The notes beneath the pieces are model-generated. The model was given only the letters and a program-made list of their open reading frames with translations. It searched no databases and had not been told where the DNA came from. A stretch of DNA of 64,000 nt, from contig CM043874.1 in the NCBI GenBank assembly GCA_023846275.1, positions 21,509,130 to 21,573,129 of the forward strand, given 5' to 3'. The position numbers and the translations under genes are program-made. Below, in pieces: positions 1-12,910 of this stretch; position 1 is the first letter of the stretch, and every line of letters begins with the position of its first letter. The stretch is from Vanilla planifolia (taxonomy: Eukaryota; Streptophyta; Magnoliopsida; Asparagales; Orchidaceae).

Positions 1-490
1 TTGGAGTTATCTACTTATCTTGTTGCTCAATGTTCAATAGAGGTGGCTTCATTGTTAGCTATCGAGAAAGGATTAAATTAGTGCAATTGTAGGCAATATA
101 ACAAAACTTAGATTAATCTTGATTGTATTACATTAATTAAAATGATCCAAAGAATCTTAAAATCTTATTAAAGAATTATTGATTCCATTTAAAAATATAA
201 GATAATATATATGAATCTATTTGTGAATTAGAAAGTGACCTACAATGATAGAAATAAAACAGCTTGAAGCGTCAACAAAATTGTAAGGAAATTGAACAAA
301 CTCTAACTTGGGATGTCCTCAGCATCTCATCTCAATGTAGGAACATTACAAACATGTAAAAAAGCCCTATTACCTTATATTCTTTTTGTTATAACCGGTA
401 AAATATTATATGTTTAATCTTCAATAATTCAATTGTGGCTTGGATGATTTCAGATCGACAGTAGGATGAGCCAGGAGCTCAATTGGAGGC
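1..490. other. AT-rich non-coding flank
   Basis: No gene or recognisable element is visible in most of this stretch. From about 450 the composition becomes less AT-rich, directly before the long terminal repeat that starts at 491. The last 40 bases could therefore be a remnant of the internal part of that retroelement, but no coding trace supports this. Confidence 0.4.
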
Positions 491-1704
491 TGTTGGAATT
501 TCTGAAATTTTATGGGGATTTTTCGGAGCACCGAGGAAATTTTTAAGTAATTTTCCCTGTTTAATTGGATTTTTGGAAATTCGAAAATCTATTTAAATCG
601 GTCCATTAGATTTTTAAACAGGAATTTGGTTTTTACCGCGCGTGAACCAGACCGGAGCGGTTCAGCGAAGGCGGGGGCGGTTCGCCGAGTGCGTTTGCGC
701 GTGCAGTTGGATAAGCCGCGGATAAGCGGATCGGACGGACGAGAACAGCGGTGGAGATTAACCTGCTGATCGGGGTTAAGCGGCGTTATTAGAAGGTCAA
801 CCGGCGCTTAATGGGTTCTTAACGGTTTATTACCGGTTTAAGCGGGGTATTTAACCGAAACTGTTCGGCTGTTAGGGTTTCGAGCGGTGGCCGGAGACGA
901 AGTATTCGCGGCGAACGGAGATACTTTCCGGCAGCCTTTCAAGGGGCTTTTTGTACCTGGAGGTTCGCGGGACCGAGGAGAATCGATTGGTACCGGTTTC
1001 GTTCGGCGAGGAGCAGCGGTTGGTCGCGTGCGAGCTTCACCGTCGCCGGAGAAGAAAGGTAGGAAATTCAGATTTAAATTAGTTATTTAGCAAATTAAAA
1101 ATATGGATTATTTTGCAAATAGCTACCGGAGCATGCGGATTGTGGTTTTTGGAAATGATTAATGCAAATTATTGATTTAGCATTTTAGGGTTTTCGGAAA
1201 ATTATACCCGCCGAATTCGGAAATTTTACCGAGCATGTGTTGATTCGATTATGTGCTTTAATCATGTTAAGATAGTATCAAATGCTGAAATTTGTTTAAT
1301 TTCATAGATTGTTAAAATGGGGATCGAATGAAACTTCGGCGGAAATTTTGATTGAACCTTAGAAATTAGTGGCATTATTGAAACATTAGGATAGTACGAA
1401 CATCGGATTTTGTTTCTCCTTGATCTCGGTCGCCGGAAATCGACGGGGGAAACGGAATTTTCTCGGAGGAATCGTCGGCTAGGGTTTCGCGGGCGCCGGG
1501 CGGAGGAAGGAGATGGATTAGATTAATTACGGTTTAGTTAATTAAGTAATTGTAATTATTCAATATTTATTAATAATTAAATGCTAAACGTCGGCTGGAA
1601 ATTTGGATTAAATATTCGGCCGATGGGTTCTCGATTCAGCGCGAAGACCCGAACCGGTGGCGAGATCCGGTTCAGGAGATTCGGCGCAGACGAACGGCGC
1701 GGCG

Positions 1705-1870
1705 CGGAGGAAAATTAAATTTCGGAAATTAATCCGAATTTTCGGAAAAAGGATATATGTGGAATTTAAATTTTAATTCGAAAATTAATCCGAATTTTTG
1801 GAAAAAGGATATATGTGGAATTTAAATTTTATTCGGAAATTTATTCCGAATTTCGGAAAATGGATAAAGG
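1705..1870. repeat. 56-bp tandem repeat inside the LTR
   Basis: The sequence GAAAAAGGATATATGTGG recurs at 1745 and 1801, with a more diverged third start at 1856. The units are therefore about 56 bp, in about 2.7 copies. Each unit carries the TCGGAAATTAATCCGAA inverted motif. Confidence 0.75.
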
Positions 1871-2229
1871 GCGGAAATTGATTTTGGAATTTAAAAATTC
1901 CCTGAAGTGAGAAAAATGTGATTTTTGGAAATCACATAGCCAAGTTGAAATTGACTGTTGGAAATTATCCAAAAATTCAGTGCAGCTGGATTAGTTGGAA
2001 GGAAGTGTGACACTTGGGTAAGTGCTACCAGAATAGTCAGAATTTTGGTACAGTTTGTGTTGCTTGGATGGCAATGGCATGGTTTGAGTCAGTTTACTCA
2101 GTGTTGGCATATTTCACGGATTGGCATATTGGACCGGACTACTATAGACCCTATATGATGTTTTAGGGTAGTTGTGGTAGGTAACTGTGCGGTTCAGACT
2201 TAGCTTCCACAGTATACATGTGACTGGTA

Positions 2230-2515
2230 GGCGCCATGCGTGTTTCGAGATGGGCGTATCCCACTGGCATGCTACTTGGAACCCCAGGCTAGGTTTTGAT
2301 GCGTGTTTCGAGATGGGCAATCCCACTGGCATGTTTTGCCTAGGCGCCATGCGTGTTTCGAGATGGGCAATCCCACTGGCATGCTACATAGACGCTGAGG
2401 TGTCGGGTGCTAGGCGTTATGATGCGTGTTTCGAGATGGGCGTATCCCATTGGCATGCTTTGCCTAAGCGCCATGCATGTTTCGAGATGGGCGATCCCAC
2501 TGGCATGCTACCTGG
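2230..2515. repeat. Composite tandem array, five copies of a conserved core
   Basis: The core ATGCGTGTTTCGAGATGGGC followed by a TCCCAYTGGCATG segment occurs five times, starting at 2236, 2299, 2349, 2422 and 2473 (the last has ATGCATG). Spacings alternate between about 63-73 and 50-51 bp, so the higher-order unit is about 113-124 bp with two cores. The array lies inside the LTR and produces a repetitive-looking open reading frame that I do not treat as a gene. Confidence 0.85.
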
Positions 2516-3372
2516 AAGCCCAGAGGAGAGCTACTCTGGTGTGACTGGGGTGACTGTGGTTGGTCGGAGTCTGGAACTGAGAGTGCCTTTCCACCATACA
2601 TTGTTATGCTGTATTCCTATACTCTTGCTATTATCCTTCTCTTGCATGTGAGTTTTACTAGCTGTCTTTCCTACTGGGCGTAGCTCATTCCTTTATTATC
2701 TATATTTTTCCAGCGGCTCGGCAGACTTGACGCCACCCAGATTAGGTGGGATCGTGGTCAGCAGGCTAGTGGAGGATATCTGATCTGTGATTTCTGAGAC
2801 ATTTTGGTTAGTGTGATTGATGCTATTGGATGTATTCAGTGAGACTATTATTCTTATGTCAGGTATTGTGTGAGGATGAATCTGACTTATGTATCTGGTT
2901 GGATGATGTTGCACTTGTTGGACTTGGATCTTATTCTTGTGATGTAGTTTCCATTCACTGTTTTACTTATTGTTTTGGTGCTATAGTATGTGGAGTGCTA
3001 TATTTATATATTTATTCTGTGGATGTTATATATTTTTTTTTATGGTGAGGTCATTACATGACTATGGAACTTACCGTGGGGGTTCAGACTTCTATTAGAT
3101 CGGTTCTCCTATCGGTATGGGATAGGAGTATTGGGTCTAGTAGGAGTAACATTGCGCGAGTCCATCTGTTAATTCAGGAGTCATGAATCCTGAGTTGACG
3201 GTGTACCCGGGAGATGGGATCCACATTGTTAAGGAAAGTAGGTGTGTAATGATGTGTTATATCCTATGTTTTTCGTAGGCTACTCAGGTTGGTATGGGAC
3301 GATCTGAGCTGTCTATATGTAAAGAAAAAAAATGTATGCCAAAAATCAGCCTAGGAAAAATGGGGTGTAACA

Positions 3373-4224
3373 CTTTCAACGTACAAGACAAAACATTTGA
3401 TCATACATTGGGAACATTAAAACAATACTCAAATTCAAGGATAATAAAATGAACTCTTCTTCATTATACAAAACAAATTGTATCATCGTACCAGACGATA
3501 TTTCAAATTTGGTTGTCCTATATAGGATGACTAATTAATTCAGATTAATAAATTAGAAGATCGTCTTTGGATGTTGAGGACTTATTCGACACTATTTTAA
3601 TAAGTGATGCCTTGGAAGGAGACAAATTTGCATATATCTCATATTAATTAATACTTTCACTTTCTATATGTTTTCTCATCGTATTGAGGTGTTCCTTTTT
3701 GCTTCAAACATCATATTTATCCATTCTAATATCAATCTTCATCTCATTACAAGAGTATGTTCTACTTTCATGTCAGAGCATTGATGTCAAGAAACTATTC
3801 ATCAGGTCACTCCCTCAAGCATAGGCAATGAACATATCACTTAGCTATGATATACACTTAGTATTGTTCATTTTTGTGATTCATCATCATTATACTATTG
3901 AACAATATTACATGCATTGAACAAATGCATATGCATTCTTTTAGTATACTGTAACTACTATATTACAACTACATAAGTTCCATAATATTAGTCAAGTATG
4001 ATTGATGTTTAATAGTTTGTAAGCGAATCACCTCACTATATGAAGAGGAATCAAACTAAAGCTCTTAAGAATGTAAGTGTGGGTGAACTCAGTTTCCTTG
4101 CTTTAACTTGTAATTTTTAATTCGAAATAATAACACATATATATATACATAAACTAAAAAAAATGTCTCACATGCACATTGCATTTTTATAAGAGACTTA
4201 TAAGAAAGTATTTTGCAAAATTAT
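3373..4224. other. AT-rich intergenic DNA
   Basis: No reading frame, RNA gene or clear repeat boundary is visible. The sequence is AT-rich and stop-filled in all frames. Confidence 0.4.
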
Positions 4225-5065
4225 CATACTATTGTGATAGGTTTATCATGTGTATGATGATCTTTTAATTTAGTTAAACAAATTACTACATGATTTTATG
4301 ATAGTTTATCTTTATACAATCGCATTGTGTAGCCTTTCATGAGAGCTCAACTTTTGGTGAAAATAAATATCGTATGATACCGATCCATTATCATAATTAT
4401 TTGATCCATTAGAACTATAATATGAAGTATATTATACTTATACAATCCTTGTGATAATTTGGTATAACATAAATTTTCATCTATTTGATAAATAAAATTT
4501 TACAAGATCATATTATACAATCAGGCAAACATTTCTCCTTAGAACAAGGTCTCTTAGTTTGAATTCTTATTTGATGATATAAGTGAACTAATCACATGTA
4601 TAATACAGATATAAAACTATACAAATCATATCATCTTTATGCATAGCTTACTTCTCTTAAGAAAATAAGGATTGTACTTACACAATTAAAAGATCCTATT
4701 GTATGAACATGCAAGACATCAACTTAAAACTAGATTTTAAGGTTCAACACTCTATCCAATCCCATTAATAAATTGAACATACAAGTATGATACAACTTAC
4801 TTTATTCTCTTTTTATTCTTATTTGATTAAGAATTGCTAAGTGATCTAACCCATCTTTATAACTTTATTCTAAGGCAAATTTATATGTTAAATCAAATGC
4901 ATGCCTTAAACTAAAATAAAAATGAATGAAAGAATGGTTTTAAAAGTATTTGATACTCATACTAAAATTCAAGTCAAATCTTAGTATCCAAAATAAGTTA
5001 TTATTGTTTTTATATTCTAATACTTGAATAACGATAACCAAAAATATGATCTTTTCTTTGTTTGC

Positions 5066-5083
5066 TCAAGTATTCTGTTTCTT
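5066..5083. repeat. Left target-site duplication of the LINE
   Basis: CTCAAGTATTCTGTTTCT is repeated at 6293-6310 with one mismatch (T to G at the ninth base). The two copies flank the LINE exactly at its poly(A) end and its truncated 5' end. Confidence 0.85.
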
Positions 5084-6292
5084 TTTTTTTTTTTTGATAT
5101 TCAAAAGGGGCACAAGCCCAGCAAAAGTACATTAATAGGTGCTATCCTTACGGAAGATCGAACATGTAATCTACCAGCAACAGCTTGATGAGCGGCTTGG
5201 GATATGAGGTCCCACTATTCCAAACGAAGTTATTTTGACAAGCAGCAAGTGCCACCCAGTCGGCAGGCTGATTACCTTCCCTGTAAACATGTGTTATAGT
5301 AAGGGCGTCCAGATCACTAGCACAACGTATATTCTCAGCAATAGGTCCAACCACAGGTGTGTTGGCAATAAGCTTTCGGATCGTCAGCACTGCCGTCATG
5401 GAATCCGTCTGCATCTCAATAGCACGGAACTGCGACAGGAACTTCCGCAATAGCTGGAAGGCCTCAAGTACTGCCTGGACCTCCATCGCCTCACTTGCTT
5501 GAGAAACAAACCTCTTCCCCATCACCAGGATCGGCCTCCCCATATGGTCTCTCACTACTACACCAATACCTGCAGAATCCAGACCACAAGCAGCGTCACA
5601 GTTCACTTTAATCCATCCAGTGGGGGGGGAACCCATCTATGGGTTACAGGCAGTTCAGGTGAACTGTACGGGTTCCCGCAGGACATGGATGAATGTAGGT
5701 TGCGCTGCTCAACTACAGCAATGATCTCCATCTTCACATTTCGCAATAACGTCGCAAGGTTGCCAGGTGGAGCATTATGTCTCTTCGCGTTCCTCCTTCC
5801 CCATATATAGTATAACGACGTAGCCAGAAATGCAGCGTGCGCAACTCCGACCCCGTACCTTGCCGCCGGCGAACCAATGAAATCCATAAGCTGTCGGATG
5901 AAGTCACGGCTGGCGTCGTTGACCACCTCGTCGTTGACCTCCCTCGCCAACAGTACAGCATCCACGGCGTCCCGTGCAGCGGAATCCTGCCAAAGAGCCT
6001 GGGCCTGCGGACAACTCCAAAAGATGTGTTGCGCTGTCTCCTCTTCCTCGCAGCCCCATACACAGCCTCGGTTCTCAGCCATTCCCCTCCGCGACAGCCA
6101 CGTCGCCGTGGGGAGATAGTCTTTCGCCACCCTCCAAAGAAACAGGCGTACCCGCGGCAAGGTTTTAATCTTCCAGAGACCCCTTAGCTGTTCCGAACCC
6201 CGCCAGCTCGCCGTGGGAAGGCCGTCTCCCTCTCTGCACTTCAGGTCCCAATAAATTCTGCCGTTGTCCACCACTTCTGCCTCCGTGTGCAC
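5084..6292 (-). mobile_element. 5'-truncated LINE with poly(A) tail and target duplication
   Basis: The element reads on the minus strand. Its 3' end is a T run on the plus strand (5083-5095, a poly(A) tail). Its 5' end lies at 6292, where an imperfect 18-bp duplication of the left flank begins. The coding part is the C-terminal end of a LINE ORF2: a zinc-binding reverse-transcriptase-associated domain followed by RNase H. The body is clearly GC-richer than the surrounding AT-rich repeat, which supports a later insertion. Only the last 1.2 kb of a LINE is present, as expected from incomplete target-primed reverse transcription. It cannot move by itself. Confidence 0.88.
5148..6292 (-). pseudogene. 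LINE ORF2 C-terminal fragment: zf-RVT plus RNase H, frameshifted
   Basis: The upstream part (frame ending at 5603) carries the zinc-binding domain that follows the reverse transcriptase in plant LINEs. Its landmarks are a TLPRVRLFLWRVAKDYLPT segment, then CVWGCEEEETAQHIFWSCP with the conserved Cys/His spacing. The downstream part (5148-5636) is an RNase H domain of 162 residues with its acidic residues present: D14 in VNCDAA, E52 in EAMEVQAV, D78 in QTDSM and D126 in GNQPADW. The two parts lie in different frames, and the switch falls at a run of eight G on the plus strand (5622-5629). A one-base change in that homopolymer is the simplest cause, either a real mutation or a base-calling error. 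The first 45 residues of the open frame upstream of 6292 come from flanking DNA. Confidence 0.85.
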
Positions 6293-6310
6293 CTCAAGTA
6301 GTCTGTTTCT
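6293..6310. repeat. Right target-site duplication of the LINE
   Basis: CTCAAGTAGTCTGTTTCT matches 5066-5083 at 17 of 18 positions and abuts the 5' truncation point of the LINE. Confidence 0.85.
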
Positions 6311-6475
6311 ATTAATGCTAGTTATAGTTAAACCTAAAACACCACTAATAAAATCTTTGAGCCAATGAACAAGCTTTTTAATTGATTCACCTATTAATTC
6401 TTGAGATAGATTATTATTATACTTCAAAAAATATTAGCAAAATAATATAATAGTTTTATCGATATCAAATTAATA

Positions 6476-7559
6476 GTATAAAAACAAAAGGTTCAATCAT
6501 TTCTTTTTTTAATGATGTTAAAATCATTAAAAAAATACTAAAATTAAAAGAAAAATAACATACTAATATACAAATTCTCCTAATGAATTTATGCTCCCTC
6601 TTTGTGTATTCAATTTAAAAATGGTCAAAACAAAGCATAAAGATGCATAAGATATCTTTCATTTCATCCAATTCTCTCTTCTCATTTTTGTTATGCATTA
6701 AAAAATAAAAAAATTTCGTTGATTTCATAAGAATGAACAAACAATGGGTAAAAATCACTACATGTTAGACATTTAACATTAAAAAGATCAAGGGCTCAAA
6801 AACTTTAAATATGCTTGTTGAAAACTAAGCAAGATAATGCTTATTGATATAGACTTCAAGATGTTCAATTTCTTTTCTCCCCTTATATTTATGCATATCA
6901 TGATTAAAAAGAAAATTAGAGCAAATATAAATTTTAAAGAATCAACTTAAAATATAAATATGCTCAAGGATTGATACAAATCAACATGCTTTCAAATATT
7001 TTTTCTTTTTAATTTAATTAAAGGAAGCATGTACACATGCATAATAATTTTAAAATTTAGATGTTAGAATCTAAAAGAATTTGGGTATAACCAAACTACA
7101 ATAAATTGATTCAATTTTTTTAGGTACATTATATTTTGAAACCAAACATAAGTGGGGTACCTATGGTTAGCATTTAATCTAATTCTATAATATTTAAAAA
7201 GTTTTCCTTTCTCAAGCAATAATTGTAAGTGACATATAAGTGTAAGAAAAGTTCTCTTCATCAAGCATGGATTTAACACTTTGAGATGCAACACATAGAT
7301 TCATGTGACTTGAAGCAATATAAATTAATAAAAAATAACTTTGTTTTTAGCATTTAGGCTAATTGTTTGAGCAAGTTCATCTCTAAATTTTTCAAATCTA
7401 ATACATATTTTTCATTCTTTTTATTAAACAACTAAAAATTCCTAGATATTCTTTATATCTTTTCCTTAAACATTTATATTTTTAGAAATTAATTTAAAAA
7501 TATAAATCAACTCGAACAAGTTACTTTTTAATTATTTATATGAGAGTTTACTTACCTTA
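6476..7559. other. AT-rich intergenic DNA
   Basis: No supported gene or element. The short reading frames here have low-complexity, AT-driven composition. Confidence 0.4.
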
Positions 7560-8180
7560 GTCACTTCACTCCCAAAGGATTCATAGTGAGCAATGAGATA
7601 AATTGCTTCTTTTTTCTCTTTCTTCTTCTCTTTAATAGAGGATGGTAATGATGTATTTGAATACTCCATGTGGCCATGTTGGCCATTTTCTTGTTTCTCT
7701 TCTCTATCAACTTCAGATAATTAAGGTAGATGTGTTCATTCTTCATGCATTTGAGACAGTGTGCCTCAACAATTTCACTTTCTTTTCTTTTTTATCTTTT
7801 TGTTTTTTCAATTAGACATGAAAATGTATGTGTGTAGTTTAAAGTTAGTTAATCTTCATGGTTTGCAATGTAGATGCTCACTTTATTTGCATAAAGATTT
7901 TACAACTCACACCAAATATCATGAGCAACATCTAGATTCATAATTCTTTCAAATTCTATAGTTGATAGACCATGATGAATGATATTTAAAATACAAAATT
8001 TAAGTTGAACTTGTCATTTTTCCTCTAGAGAAAATATGTTTAAGGATTTCTTAACTAACTTATTACAAATCATTTTAAAGGGAAATTTAAAAATGCTTTC
8101 AATAATATCTCACAATTCAATATCAATTGACTCAATAAAAACACACATTCTCTTTTCAAAATGAATAATTTTTTTTTTCA
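7560..8180 (-). mobile_element. Decayed Ty1/copia-type gag (UBN2-like) relic
   Basis: Read on the minus strand around 7990-7880, a stop-interrupted frame gives LNIIHHGLSTIEFERIMN followed by LDVAHDIWCEL. This matches the general pattern of the copia gag UBN2 domain (A/L-x-x-I-x-x-x-L, then a cluster ending in A-x-x-I/L-W). Further downstream on the same strand (about 7650-7565) a lysine-rich stretch leads into EAIYLIAHYES, resembling the linker before the gag zinc knuckle. Stops and frameshifts show it is dead. No LTRs are assigned, and a search against copia gag proteins could change the limits. Confidence 0.55.
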
Positions 8181-9109
8181 AATAAAGGAGTACAATAAGA
8201 AGATTTCCTCTCACCCAAAGTTGCATGTTCATCAGTCATTATGTAAGACATCACAAACATCTTTTTTTAGGATGATTAATCACTAAATGCAACCATTCTC
8301 TAACATCCTTATTGAGAATTATAGGAGTGTGATGTTCATATAAGAAGAGGTTAATTGTAAAAATTACAAATTTGACACAATCTTAATTATTTTTTTTAAA
8401 CCAATTTTAAAAGACTTTGTTTACCTTTTAAAAACTCTTTATGTGGGAGTACAATAAAGAGAATTTACAAGAATTTTTAGGTGATTTAATTAAACACCAA
8501 ATATGCATCCACCCTTAGCCAAAAAGTTAAGCTTGTACTAGAAGTTACAAAAATGGATAGGCAAAATCCCAAATTAAGTTAAAGTACTTTACAAATACTG
8601 AATAATACAGAGATAAAGAACCTTATATTCATTAACCCAAAAGACCATATACATTGGGCCAATGACCCTACAAATCATCACACCAAAAATAATTACAAGG
8701 TTAAATATAAAATCCCAATAACATGACAAACAACCAAAATAAAAGATCAATCATAAGGTCCTATAATCTAATACAATTTAAGAGACACTAAAGTATAATT
8801 GAATAACACAAAATGATGTTTCACTTTGCTTAATAAGAATATGAATATAAAAGAAGACTATGAAAGATAATATCAATGCTTGAATCTCATGACATTACTC
8901 TTCCCTTACCTTTTCTAAGATGATTTTTTATTGAATCCTGTTCTTAATGATGTGAAAATGGTCATTAACCACTACAGTAAGTCTGAACCAATATTTATAC
9001 TCATTAGAAACCTTTTTCAATGGATCCAAATATCTCTCAATAGTTATAGTAAATTTGTTAAAATTCTAAAGCAGTAGTCACATTTCTTATACTAATCATA
9101 CTTGTCTAA
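8181..9109. other. AT-rich intergenic DNA
   Basis: Nothing coding is recognised. Confidence 0.35.
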
Positions 9110-10240
9110 TCAAACATTATATTATATGATATTTAAAAAAAGTTGATCATCCAATATTTTAGAATTATGTAATTATATCATTTTACTACTAACATAAGAT
9201 CATACTTATATGATGAAACGATTATACATGTATGAAAGTATTTATTCCTTCTTAATCCTCAAATTTAATTTACATATCTTAGGTTTTGTAATAATCATAC
9301 TGGAATATGATAAAAATTGTACAAGTATAAAGTTCTTACTAACTTATATCCTCTCTATTATCATAGTAACATACGAGTATGATTAAGAAAAGTGTATTAT
9401 ATAAATCTTTTTAACTCCCACAATAAACTTTCATTTCTCTATTAAAAGAGAACATGCATGTATAATATAAGAAATCACATTACATGATCAGGGAAATATT
9501 TCTCTTCAAACTAAGAATGCTCAATCTAAATACCTATTTAATGATATGAGTGAACTAATCATACATATATGATATGGATATCATACTATACAAAACATAT
9601 CAATTTTATTCATTAGCTTACATTTTTCAAGAAAACAAGGCCCATAACTATACAATTAAGAGATCGTATTATACAACATCCAATACATTAACTTAGAATT
9701 AGATTATTGGGTCTAACTCTTTATTTGATCCCCTAAACTAATCATACAAGTACGATATGAATATGATACTACAAGATTAGTATAGTTTTGTCAAATCATA
9801 CTTAACTCATTCTTATTTTTTTCTTATTTAATTAATGTTTGGTAAGTGATCTAGATAATCCCCTTGACTCTATTCTAAGGCATTCTTCTATGTGAAAAAC
9901 CCCAGATGAAATGTATAGCTTAAGAAAAAAATTATAAAATTAGAGGGATGGTTTTAAAAGAATTTAGCACTTAAACTTAAATCCTCACAAAATACTAGTT
10001 CCTTAATAAATTGTTGTGTTACAATCTAATATTAGAATGAAATTAACTTTCTTCTTACCTATTTAAGCTTTATTTTTTTTTGTGTCAGTTGAGATTAATA
10101 TAAAAAGATTATTAATTTTTCTAATTGATTCGCCCATTAACTCATAAAATACATAACTTAAGACACTTAAAAAAATATTTAAAAAAATAAAATGATTCTA
10201 TTGTTCTTAAACTAGTGGTATAAGGACCAAAAATTCAGCA
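9110..10240. repeat. Dispersed repeat, copy B
   Basis: This is the uninterrupted copy of the family also seen at about 4225-6475 and 26100-27310. Matching landmarks are ATCAGGGAAATATTTCTC near 9487, the TGAACTAATCATAC block near 9550, TTCTAAGGCATTC near 9877, TTGATTCGCCCATTAACTC near 10124, and the end block GTGGTATAAGGACCAAAA near 10215. Divergence from copies A and C is high, so the element is old. Confidence 0.55.
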
Positions 10241-11328
10241 AAACTATGTCATTAAAATTTTCTTAAATCTTATATAGTTAGTGAAGGAAGAGAAGAATTA
10301 TCTCATGAATCATCTAAATGAAGGACTAGCTTTATAGGAGAGGGGAATTTTTAGAAACACTCCAAAGCTAAATATCTTTGAAGGATGATGAAAAATATAC
10401 ATCTTAACTATCCATGTAAGATAATAATAATATTGAATTCACTTTAAAAATATAGGAATCTAAGTTAGTATAGAAGAAGGAGAAAGATGATAACTAAAGC
10501 TTTGGAGGAAAAGGAGTAGATAGATTTTTTTCTTTAGAATAAGAAAGTTTCTTCAATGACAAATGAGATTCCATGTCAACATAATAAGGAAATCCTCTAT
10601 AGGGAATGGAAAATAGAGTTTGTAGAGTTGAAACTTCAAGTCAAGAGTGGAAGGGGTTGTTGGATAAATGAGACTTAAAGGGCCTCACACCATACTAAAA
10701 TGGAGTACTAGTAAGACAAAGTTGAGGGCATATATGTGGTGAAGGATTTGTAAAAGTGTGTGTGTGTGGGGGGGGAGGTGGTGAGTTTAGGTATGATGCA
10801 AGTGGCCTTAAGAGCCACTTGATTAGATGGAGAAGAGTTTTGCTATGGTTCCTTTGATAGAGTGATTAAATCACCTTTAAGTTGCTTTATATTAATGTAA
10901 GAAAAGCAGAGAGGACATTCATGAATCATTCCATCTTTTGCTAAAATAGATAGTGGGAGTATTGAAACAAGAAGAGGTTTTGCAGAATGGCCAAAGTTGA
11001 GACAAATATGCAAAGATCTCTAATAACTCTTAACTATGGGATTTGAGAGACTCTTCTTTAGAAAACATAATTTTATCTTCTTCAATTCACATTTTACAAA
11101 TACAAACTATATTTATGCAAGACTACATGCACCACAAAAGGTAAAAAAGTTATCAATTATTAAGTGATATATAAATTAATAATATAAACATACATTAAAT
11201 GATTATAAGCATTATGATTATGAATGTTAATATTTTTAATGATTACATTTATATAAATATTTTTGTAGGAACAAAAAATTGCACTTGAAGCAGGAAGAAA
11301 TCAATCTGCCTTCATAGTTTTCGTTATC
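10241..11328. other. Intergenic DNA downstream of the GGPPS gene
   Basis: No protein-coding feature is recognised. A (GT)n run joined to a G homopolymer lies at about 10756-10776. The GGPPS 3' untranslated region should lie at the right end of this stretch, but I cannot place the polyadenylation site. Confidence 0.4.
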
Positions 11329-12719
<1,391 letters not shown>

Positions 12720-12910
12720 TTCTAAAGCCTATGTTTATACTGATCATTTATGGAATGAATGCTTCATCTTTATTTATTTTTTATTTATTAGATGTTTCTA
12801 TTTATATTGATATTATTTTATATTTGATTACTTTATTGAATTTCATCTCTATTACGTTTTTATATTTGATACGTTTAACATTTAGTATATTTTACATGTC
12901 ATATTAAGAT
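12720..12910 (+). repeat. Fragment of a Ty3/gypsy LTR relic (copy A)
   Basis: The segment containing TTTATATTGATATTATTTTA near 12801 and the following TTTGATTACTTTATTGAATTT aligns with 16450-16560 and 21220-21330. Those other copies continue into longer LTR-like sequence, and the former is followed by a primer-binding-site relic and gag. Only a short piece is recognisable here. Confidence 0.45.

Larger units (their letters stand above)
491..3372. mobile_element. Long terminal repeat, Ty3/gypsy type, solo or from a truncated element
   Basis: The segment begins TGTTGGAATTTC and ends GGGTGTAACA, so it has the TG...CA ends and short inverted termini (TGTT/AACA) of an LTR. Its composition is much richer in G and C than the AT-rich DNA on both sides, and the change falls at these ends. 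The length of about 2.9 kb is in the range of large plant Ty3/gypsy LTRs such as Tekay/Del types; this is a family inference from general form. No second copy, gag or pol frame occurs beside it. The 5-base flanks (GAGGC and CTTTC) do not match, so a clean solo LTR with a target duplication is not proven; it may be the 3' LTR of a truncated element. Reading frames inside it are short and not gene-like. Confidence 0.6.
4225..6475. repeat. Dispersed repeat, copy A, interrupted by a LINE
   Basis: The sequence from about 4225 to 5083 and again from about 6293 to 6475 aligns by eye with two other stretches (about 9110-10240 and 26100-27310). Shared landmarks in order are a block around 4505-4670 with TACAATCAGGCAAACATTTCTC, a block around 4870-4980 with TTCTAAGGCAAA and GGTTTTAAAAGTATTT, and an end block around 6440 with TAGTATAAAAACAAAA. 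The LINE at 5084-6292 sits inside it. The three copies are heavily diverged. The family could be an old LTR but no coding part is attached. Confidence 0.55.

Noticed and set aside
2187-2651. Repetitive 154-residue reading frame with ACFEMGVSHWHA-like repeats
   Set aside because: It is the translation of a DNA tandem array with irregular spacing inside an LTR. Neighbouring frames show the same repeats.
5499-6187. Plus-strand frames across the LINE fragment
   Set aside because: Antisense shadows of the zf-RVT and RNase H coding sequence.
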